Positions 59,801 to 64,000 of a stretch of DNA of 64,000 nt are shown one piece after another. The translations under genes were made by a program, and so were the position numbers. The first letter of the stretch is position 1, and the number at the start of each line of letters is the position of its first letter. Below the pieces are notes generated by a model, which was not told the DNA's origin, searched no databases, and worked only from the letters and a program-made list of their open reading frames with translations. Where the stretch lies: positions 2,604,001-2,668,000 of the forward strand of contig OZ220743.1 in assembly GCA_965116965.1 (NCBI GenBank). Direction: 5' to 3'. This stretch comes from Aldehydirespirator sp965116965. Lineage in GTDB: Bacteria; Actinomycetota; Acidimicrobiia; Acidimicrobiales; Aldehydirespiratoraceae.

Positions 59801-61527
59801 GCGACGACACCGCCGCCGCCGCCCTCGGCCACAGCGTGCAGATCCCGGTGCTCGCCAACGACGCCGCCCCCACCGCAGGCTCGCTCGACGCGGCGTCGGT
59901 GCGGGTGCTGCCCGCCGCCGGGGGGACCTTCGAGGTGGACACCGCTACAGGAGCAGTCACGTTCACCCCCGACGCCGGGTTCTCAGGAACAGTGCGCACC
60001 TCTTATCTGGTGTTCGACGGCTGGGGGATCGGCGTGCGAGCCGACATCACCGTGACCGTCGCCGCGGGTTGCACCGTCACCGGCACGGCCGGTGTGGTCG
60101 AGATCGTCGGCACCGACGGCGACGACGTCATCTGCGTACCGGACCCCGAGGACCGCAAGGCGTTCCATGTCATCGACGCCAAAGCCGGCAACGACACCAT
60201 CTTGGGCGGCGCCGGGGTGGAGTGGATCTACGCAGGATCCGGCACCGACACCATCTACGGCCGCGGCGGCGGCGACCGCATCGTGCCAGGAAGCGGAGTT
60301 GACACCGTCTACGGCGGCGCCGGGTTCGACTACATCTACAGCCCAGACTTCGCCGATGTGGTGCACGACGACCCCGACGGCTCCGAACTCGTCGTCGCGC
60401 CGGCGGTGATGGTCGCGTCCGCGGGCCCCACCGCCCGCAGCGACTGGCACTACGTCGACGCCGCCCAGACCGCGACGATCGACGTGCTGGGCAACGACAC
60501 CGACCCCGACGAGGACCTCGACCCCGACACACTGCGCATCACCCGGCTGCCCGTGTCGGGAGCAGCCCGCATCACCACAACCCCACACACCGGACCCGCC
60601 GTCGAATACGTCGCCGCCGGGGTCGGCGGGTCAGACAGCCTCGCCTATGAGATATGTGACCGCCTCAACGGCTGCGCCACCACAGAAGTCACGATCACAG
60701 TCGGCGCCACCGGCTGCACCATCGTGGGAACCGACAACGCCGACACGCTCTATGGCACCGCCGGCGGCGACGTCATCTGCGGCCTCGGCGGCGACGACGT
60801 CATCTACGGACTCGGCGGCGACGACATCATCATCGCAGGAGCCGGCGACGACACCCTCTACGGCGGCGACGACACCCTCATCGGCGCAACCGACGGCGAC
60901 GATCTGCTGTGGGGCGGATCAGGCGACGACACCCTCCACGGCGGCAACGGAGATGACACCCTCTACGGCGGCGCAGGCAACGACACCCTCCACGGCAACC
61001 GCCGCGCCGACAACCTCCACGGAGGCCCCGGAGCCGACAACCTCCACGGCGGCGGCGAAGACGACCTCATATGGGGCGGCCCGGGAGACGACACCCTCGA
61101 CGGGCACGCCGCAAACGACCACATCTACGGCGGAGCCGGCGACGACATGCTGCGCGGCGGCAACGGCGACGACACCCTGTGGGGAGACGACGGCGACGAC
61201 ATCATCACCGGCGGCGCCGGAGCCGACAACCTCCACGGAGGCCCAGGAACCGACACCCTCAACGGCAACACCCAAAACGACACCCTTTGGGGCGGCGCAG
61301 GCGACGACACCCTCGACGGCCGAGGACACAACGACCAGCTCCACGGCGGCACCGGCGACGACACCCTGCGCGGCGGCGCCGGCAACGACCACATCTACGG
61401 CGGCGCAGGCAACGACACCCTCGACGGCGGAAACGGCACCGACTACCTCAACGGCGGCCCCGACACCGACGCCTGCACCCGCGGCGACACCACGGCCGCA
61501 TGCGACACCGAAGGCCGCCGCCGATGA
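53890..61527 (+). CDS. Giant secreted LRR / Calx-beta / SGNH esterase / RTX protein
   Basis: 2545 residues, GTG start. Order: signal-like region (LVALAATATSAAASVAPAAA, about 35-57); an unknown module with GWWDGTGTL, SLSKACKGTDG, SPVGVGW (about 115-270); an LRR cap with ALVALYNSTGGANWRRN and VADWYGV; 25 plant-type 24-residue LRRs (330-920, NxLSGxIPxxIG); Calx-beta (about 940-1050); a beta domain; SGNH hydrolase with GDSYSSGE (near 1373), GGNDAGF (near 1522) and DSTFHPNAAGQRAYA (near 1747); Ig-like modules (ATIDVLGNDTDPD); RTX nonapeptides (GGxGxDxxx, about 2060-2160 and 2275-2530). End GDTTAACDTEGRRR. Stop overlaps the RDD gene (ATGA). Probably a cell-surface adhesin-esterase, Ca-dependent folding, substrate unknown. 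Confidence 0.85.
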   Translation: MQNGTQQEPGNRIGLRAASADRRGRAGRCRGRGALVALAATATSAAASVAPAAAAGGGAGIEHDPASAALPPALQVSAEQQHLPGAGPSETVTAPQDPAGDSPHTRQAAHGQLPATGITVAASTAAGWWDGTGTLADTAPTVAEQGHCAALGDTSLALLGSGSLSKACKGTDGSLTGSPVGVGWTAGFDTDGPLMEVLLVGASTLSLQTYQALGELDVVFDGGAFAADFANCDHRAASGWSSCRTVAAGATPPPGGFVGVGTVGIEPPTGGTRSSDDEPATPAVQRAALVALYNSTGGANWRRNANWNTTAPVADWYGVTTDDDGSVARLYLSYNGLSGSIPTEIGNLTNLTWLTLSNNSLSGVIPTEIGGLTNLTRLYLYSNSLSGSIPTEIGSLTNLTRLYLDGNSLSGAIPTEIGSLANLTRLYLGGNSLSGAIPTEIGDLTNLTDLGLSRNDLSGPIPTQIGDLTSLTGLGLQGNGLSGPIPTQIGNLTDLTHLDLGANSLSGPIPTQIGNLTDLTHLDLGANSLSGPIPTQIGNLTDLTYLNLGGNGLSGPIPTQIGNLTDLTYLNLGGNSLSGPIPTQIGNLTNLIALYLSYNGLSGAIPTEIGDLANLAVLNLGGNSLSGSIPTEIGDLANLTRLYLGGNSLSGSIPTQIGDLTELKTLVLGDNSLSGPIPTQIGSLTNLGGLNLGANSLSGSIPTEIGSLINLTGLNLRGNSLSGAIPDEIGSLTNLVTLDLSRNSLSGVIPTEFGGLANLKRLQLHDNSLSGSIPSQIGSLTNLIEFNLSRNSLSGSIPAEIGDLTNLTRLDLRDNSLSGSIPAEIGDLTNLTYLDLRDNSLSGSIPAEIGSLTSLIGLYLRDNSLSGVIPTEFGDITNLIHLDLSDNSLWGAIPAEIGSLANLTWLYLSNNDLSGCVPAALSSVHAIAFDAGLPYCAPARLSVTAARAGESDGAVVFTVTVTPPVTGSDPPAAAPEISVSYTTTAGTAAAGVDYTTTSGTLTIAAGARYGTVSVPVVDDAVTERTETFTLSLSRPVGAELANSNARGWIHDTPQRRFPSTACAGAVVRGDIAGVFDIEQTRYSDWHHVFVDVHLTCGTDLTSAVGYPTAVKVIAGPTDSITASRYCLVETGTTQTTAAVSTAAGCRTSESPTPSKFTRDGRSTHIVQIPDTGIGAHHQLLAWVDLDADGVFDAGEPYDIFPTNFTSREVGDSGLYDYRYPEDFEVQLLRGSTTVGRAGQQSVLRLRLVAPTGRVIGHDAGQPQHARAPVMDAPVGARVFTGPSSTQTMVCFNTDTAAADPASGSCVTDDNGEFVVRYTVEAVPFFAMQQDELVVFHDRDRDGHHDITQPNDPAPEASRRIPLPIAKAVNYIALGDSYSSGEAGANPPAGRYITHRVGDRRDGGLECHRWDHAYPVVFQQDTLGNDALDIDVTFATVACTGAISHNIYHPGDRHGTSTADVYAHTNRPSDKAPATVPTLNETTNMIELVPEPGWEPRQAAQLATRQNLLELQNENVDMITLTIGGNDAGFSQVLDSCVNIDSELKEGDLATTCTAEDLALGFQHVQTRITYVLEYIKRTAPQAAIFVLGYPYVTPLLGTCADTPRDTIDTYLELGPRRSAEQGISLSPQCAAAVIEFAELINACESLSARDIYNATAWYAGIAGFVWSKRVVVDAGEAVFLRAMADDLNNAVLEAAKAAEVHYVDVVGGVNLTDSALSFVGHSPCSAHDGWLNGFEVDRANDPAVSDSTFHPNAAGQRAYAEILDQYILDAIADGADLNDAGLPVNAPPRRQPFTGRGGSTTSSTGTRSTPQAGTGSGSGTVAKAAPGSGGARQAPDSDDGDGPTPARSAGFLIRQDSADTAGCGAVFVSPGEQVTLTSSGFAPSAEVNFAAGAVSLGDTELSAPTIADVTADSNGTARLDWTVPAAPSAQADAAPRAYAMSATGAAAGGGTFTAYMIEPLVAYPDAAPCAGDDTAAAALGHSVQIPVLANDAAPTAGSLDAASVRVLPAAGGTFEVDTATGAVTFTPDAGFSGTVRTSYLVFDGWGIGVRADITVTVAAGCTVTGTAGVVEIVGTDGDDVICVPDPEDRKAFHVIDAKAGNDTILGGAGVEWIYAGSGTDTIYGRGGGDRIVPGSGVDTVYGGAGFDYIYSPDFADVVHDDPDGSELVVAPAVMVASAGPTARSDWHYVDAAQTATIDVLGNDTDPDEDLDPDTLRITRLPVSGAARITTTPHTGPAVEYVAAGVGGSDSLAYEICDRLNGCATTEVTITVGATGCTIVGTDNADTLYGTAGGDVICGLGGDDVIYGLGGDDIIIAGAGDDTLYGGDDTLIGATDGDDLLWGGSGDDTLHGGNGDDTLYGGAGNDTLHGNRRADNLHGGPGADNLHGGGEDDLIWGGPGDDTLDGHAANDHIYGGAGDDMLRGGNGDDTLWGDDGDDIITGGAGADNLHGGPGTDTLNGNTQNDTLWGGAGDDTLDGRGHNDQLHGGTGDDTLRGGAGNDHIYGGAGNDTLDGGNGTDYLNGGPDTDACTRGDTTAACDTEGRRR
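54877..56650 (+). repeat. 25 tandem 72-bp LRR units
   Basis: Each unit encodes LxLxxNSLSGxIPTxIGxLT. Units 8-11 (55.38-55.66 kb) are nearly identical in DNA, evidence of recent duplication or gene conversion; the outer units diverge more. Final unit turns to LSGCVPAAL, a cap. Period is 24 codons with no spacer variation. Confidence 0.9.
60110..61480 (+). repeat. RTX (calcium-binding nonapeptide) repeat region
   Basis: Two blocks, 60110-60360 and 60720-61480, of GGxGxDxxx units (GGDDVIYGL, GAGDDTLYG, GNGDDTLHG, GTDYLNGGP). A VCBS/cadherin-like Ig module (60.43-60.71 kb) separates them. The last unit is duplicated at 63.5 kb. Confidence 0.85.
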
Positions 61528-62183
61528 ACGCGCCCGCCTCCCCCGAACCGGCCGACACGCCCACCCCGCAGCCAGCAAGCCTCACCGCCCGGCTCACAGC
61601 CAAACTCATCGACCTCACAATCACAGCCGTCATCGCATTCATAGCGTTCTTCCAACTTGAGATGGCGACATTCAGCATTCTCATCACGAGGTACTACGCC
61701 GATGCCGAGGCGTACCGTGTTGCCTTTCCCTTTCTCGGGGTGGTGGTGTATGAGCTAGCGATGATCACTGCGACAGCATGGAAGGGCAGGACGCCGGGCA
61801 AGAAACTACTCAAGATCCAGGTCACCTCCCACGACAGTTCGCGGCCACCGACGGCACTGAGAGCCATCGTCCGCTGGGCGCTGCCGCTGGCCCCGACAGC
61901 GCCTCTAATCGATGGGTTCATTCGCGACATCCCCGAGTTGGTGAACAACGAGCACGCAGCCGCGTTGTCCGGACGTGTTTGGTGGATGTGGGTCGCGGTG
62001 GGCTGGTGGCTGCTCGTACACGCCTCGACTCTGTGGGACAGCCAGCGGCGTGGATGGCATGACAAGGCAGCAGGCACCATCGCCATCTACGTGCCCGCGA
62101 CAGCCCCCCAGGGTCATTACCTGCTGGCGAAATGGCAGCGGAAGCTACAGCGACGACTCGACCGTTGGCATTCCGATGACTAG
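61524..62183 (+). CDS. RDD-family membrane protein coupled to the giant gene
   Basis: 219 residues, ATG 61524 overlapping the giant's stop. Pro-rich cytoplasmic leader (MNAPASPEPADTPTPQP), RDD signature around LTARLTAKLIDLTITAV, helix IAFIAFF, GRTPGKKLLKIQVTSHDSS, then a further helix (WVAVGWWLLVHA) and a basic tail GHYLLAKWQRKLQRRLD. RDD proteins are small membrane proteins of unclear function, some linked to transport. Compared with the other copies, two extra G near the end shift the frame past the usual TGA to TAG 62181-62183, where the IS630 element begins. Probably acts with the giant protein (secretion, anchoring or immunity; inference). Confidence 0.8.
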   Translation: MNAPASPEPADTPTPQPASLTARLTAKLIDLTITAVIAFIAFFQLEMATFSILITRYYADAEAYRVAFPFLGVVVYELAMITATAWKGRTPGKKLLKIQVTSHDSSRPPTALRAIVRWALPLAPTAPLIDGFIRDIPELVNNEHAAALSGRVWWMWVAVGWWLLVHASTLWDSQRRGWHDKAAGTIAIYVPATAPQGHYLLAKWQRKLQRRLDRWHSDD

Positions 62184-63365
62184 TGCTGTGTCGTCGAAAT
62201 GGCTAGTGGTCACGCGCGTAAGTTCTGTGGCTGTTGGTTTGGGTGGTAGGTCCATTTGAAGGGTTTGGCCCGGTTGTTGTAGTCGTCGATGTAGTCGAGG
62301 ATGGCTCCGGCGAGGTCGCTGGTGTGGGCGAACTCGGCTGTGTCGAGGAGTTGTCGGGTGAGGATGGAGAACCACATCTCGATCTGGTTGAGCCAGGATG
62401 CGTGGGTGGGGGTGCGGTGCAGGAACACGCGGTGGTGGCCGTCGAGGAACTCCTCGACGGCGGCGGTGCAGTGGGTGGCGAGGTTGTCGACGATGCAGTG
62501 CAGCTCGAGGTGGGCGGGCGCCATGGAGTCCAGCTCGGCGAGGAACGCCACGAAGTTGTCCGAGCGGACCGAGTCTGTGGGCGCGGCGACGACTTCGCCG
62601 GTGGCGCACTCGAACGCGGCGAACAGTGCCTTGGTGCCGTGGCGGCGGTACTCGAACTCCTGTCGGGCGACCCGCCCGGCGGCGGCGCCGTCGGCGGGCC
62701 GCGCCGGGCGGGTCGCGCCGACGCGGCTCTTGGCCTGTATGGCGGTCTTCTCGTCGACGCTGAACACCGCCCAGTTGTCCCGCGGGTCGAGGCACAGCCC
62801 GCAGACGTCGGCGGCCTCGGCGTCGAAGTCGGGGTCATGGGAGGCCGTCCACGAGCGCACCTGCTGCGGCTTGAGGCCCATCGAGGTGCAGATCCGCCAC
62901 ACCTGCGAGTCCGAGATCGCGATGGCGAGGTCCTCGCGCATGATCCGGCCGACCTCGGGCATCGACATGCGGGCCTTGAGCCGCCGCCCGCCGAGCCGGC
63001 CCGCCTCGGGGGGCCGCGTCGTGATCGTCTTGACCAAAGCCAGCCTCTCCGCGGGCCCATACACGCGCGGCCGGCCCGAGCGCGGCCGGCCCGCGAGCCC
63101 GCCCAGGCCCGCCTCGCCGTAGCGGCGCCGCCACACGTCCACCTGGTTGCGGTTCAGGCCCACCGCCTCACCGATCACCGGAGACGACAGCCCCTCAGCG
63201 GCCATCAGCACCACCTTGGCACGCTGCCAATCCCGCCGCGGCGTCGTCGACGCAGCCACCCGCGCCTCCAGCACCGCCCGATCAGCCTCGCACACCTCCA
63301 AAGTCCTAGGAACAGTCATAACCCGACCCTAACACAGCCACATGACTACCGCGAGCATGCACTAG
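62181..63365 (-). mobile_element. IS630-type insertion sequence
   Basis: TA at both ends (62181-62182, 63364-63365), the target duplication typical of IS630/Tc1. Just inside, GTGC and GCAC are inverted, and the rest of the ends is only weakly matched. One complete transposase gene. Inserted at the stop codon of the RDD gene. Confidence 0.75.
62210..63319 (-). CDS. IS630-family transposase
   Basis: 369 residues. N-terminal HTH (LEARVAASTTPRRDWQRAKV, GEAVGLNRNQVDVWRRRYGE, LAGRPRSGRP), second HTH SDSQVWRICTSMGLK, then the DDE domain: WAVFSVDEKTAIQ (D), LHCIVDNLATH (D) and THASWLNQIEMWFSIL (E). All three catalytic residues present, full length, ATG start. The C-terminal ends NQQPQNLRA. Likely functional. 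Confidence 0.92.
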   Translation of the reverse strand: MTVPRTLEVCEADRAVLEARVAASTTPRRDWQRAKVVLMAAEGLSSPVIGEAVGLNRNQVDVWRRRYGEAGLGGLAGRPRSGRPRVYGPAERLALVKTITTRPPEAGRLGGRRLKARMSMPEVGRIMREDLAIAISDSQVWRICTSMGLKPQQVRSWTASHDPDFDAEAADVCGLCLDPRDNWAVFSVDEKTAIQAKSRVGATRPARPADGAAAGRVARQEFEYRRHGTKALFAAFECATGEVVAAPTDSVRSDNFVAFLAELDSMAPAHLELHCIVDNLATHCTAAVEEFLDGHHRVFLHRTPTHASWLNQIEMWFSILTRQLLDTAEFAHTSDLAGAILDYIDDYNNRAKPFKWTYHPNQQPQNLRA

Positions 63366-63493
63366 GGCAGCGCAGCAGGACCGAGACCCTGCTTGAGAGC
63401 GCTCCGGACGCCCCGATCATTTCAGCGACGGACCACTAGGCACCTCGGTCGTCAGGTCGTCAAGCCACAGGCCGGGGCCAACCGAGCTGCACA

Positions 63494-63990
63494 TCTCGAC
63501 GGCGGAAACGGCACCGACTACCTCAACGGCGGTGCTGGCGGTGGCGGTTTGGTATGAGGTTCCGGCCGTCTGCCGGCTGGGCCGGACGTTCGGCAAGAAT
63601 CTCGCTGGCATCGGGATAGTTCGATGCGAGGATCCGGACGCACCGATCGCGGACCCGCGGCCCTGTGACCTCAAACAGAGCATGCTGCGCTGGGCGATCC
63701 CCCACGGCGCCGGTGTGCTGGTCGGGGTCGTGTCGTTGCTGATCGCCATTCCAAAGATGGGGAACTACGGCGGGCTGGTCGGCATGGGCGCGGGCGTGGC
63801 GGCGTGGGCGCTCGTGTACGCGTCGCTGCTGTTCGACAGGAACGGCCGCGGCTGGCACGACAAGGCAGCAGGCACCACCGTCATCAAAGCGCCACGGCAG
63901 CACGCCCCCGTGCAGGGTCACTACCTGCTGGCGAAATGGCAGCGGAGGTGGCAGCGACGGCTCGACCGGCTCGACCGTTCATTCCGATGA
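63494..63990 (+). pseudogene. Truncated third copy: RTX end joined to an RDD protein
   Basis: 63494-63530 repeats the giant's DGGNGTDYLNGG codons; a stop follows in that frame (GGGGLV*). In another frame, from GTG 63532, comes GRTFGKNLAGIGIVRCEDPD, LVGVVSLLIAIPKM, AWALVYASLLFDRNGRGWHD and PVQGHYLLAKWQRRWQRRLD, the second half of an RDD protein. The whole RDD first helix and most of the giant are missing. Its RDD middle differs from the intact copy, so it derives from a different paralogue. Open for 152 codons; expression uncertain. Confidence 0.7.
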
Positions 63991-64000
63991 CCAGACTTCT

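Overview
The window looks like a chromosomal piece of a high-GC actinobacterium, probably of the class Acidimicrobiia. The signs are very GC-rich third positions, many GTG/TTG starts, a mycothione reductase, and a block (gcvH, FHA protein, MerR, DUF151 nuclease, second MerR, gcvT/gcvP) laid out like the Mycobacterium gcvH-garA-Rv1828 region. The class assignment is an inference; the phylum is fairly secure.

Layout. 1-4.4 kb: a selenocysteine-containing SelD, a nitronate monooxygenase, an SRAP protein, a HIT hydrolase and a CDP-alcohol phosphatidyltransferase. 4.4-8 kb: glycerol catabolism (glpD, glpK) with the stumps of an IclR regulator and an SDR dehydrogenase. 8-18.4 kb and 24.4-25.6 kb: a sugar-uptake regulon with a LacI regulator, binding protein, two permeases, oxidoreductases, a GH13 glucosidase and the transport ATPase. 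Three near-identical LacI-type operators tie the pieces together. 18.4-24.4 kb: an islet of gene debris (a decayed LRR/RTX+RDD cassette, a DUF4143 ATPase, fragments of an acyl-CoA synthetase and a NACHT-type NTPase) around an intact kinase-like/amidohydrolase pair. 25.7-37.8 kb: glycine cleavage genes, regulators, hpt, aroC, mtr, enoyl-CoA hydratase. 38-46.3 kb: a DUF35/thiolase pair, HU, and the type II fatty-acid genes fabD-fabH-fabG-acpP-fabF with a FabZ-like dehydratase.

A tRNA-Leu(CAA) at 46.6 kb marks the edge of an accessory region that runs to the window end. It holds transposase and recombinase remnants, a small secreted protein overlapping a membrane protein that may start at CUG, an IS1182-type element whose transposase carries about 143 Asp/Thr/Pro/Ala residues of low complexity, a 2545-residue secreted protein (25 plant-type LRRs, Calx-beta, SGNH esterase, RTX repeats) overlapping an RDD membrane protein, an IS630-type element, and a truncated further copy of the RTX/RDD end.

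Two dispersed repeat families sit between the core genes: a 51-bp palindromic unit (three copies) and a GC-rich unit containing GGCCCGTGAGCG (eight core copies at seven loci). I see neither after the tRNA. The most novel-looking item is the LRR-SGNH-RTX protein with its coupled RDD protein, present as one intact and two decayed copies.
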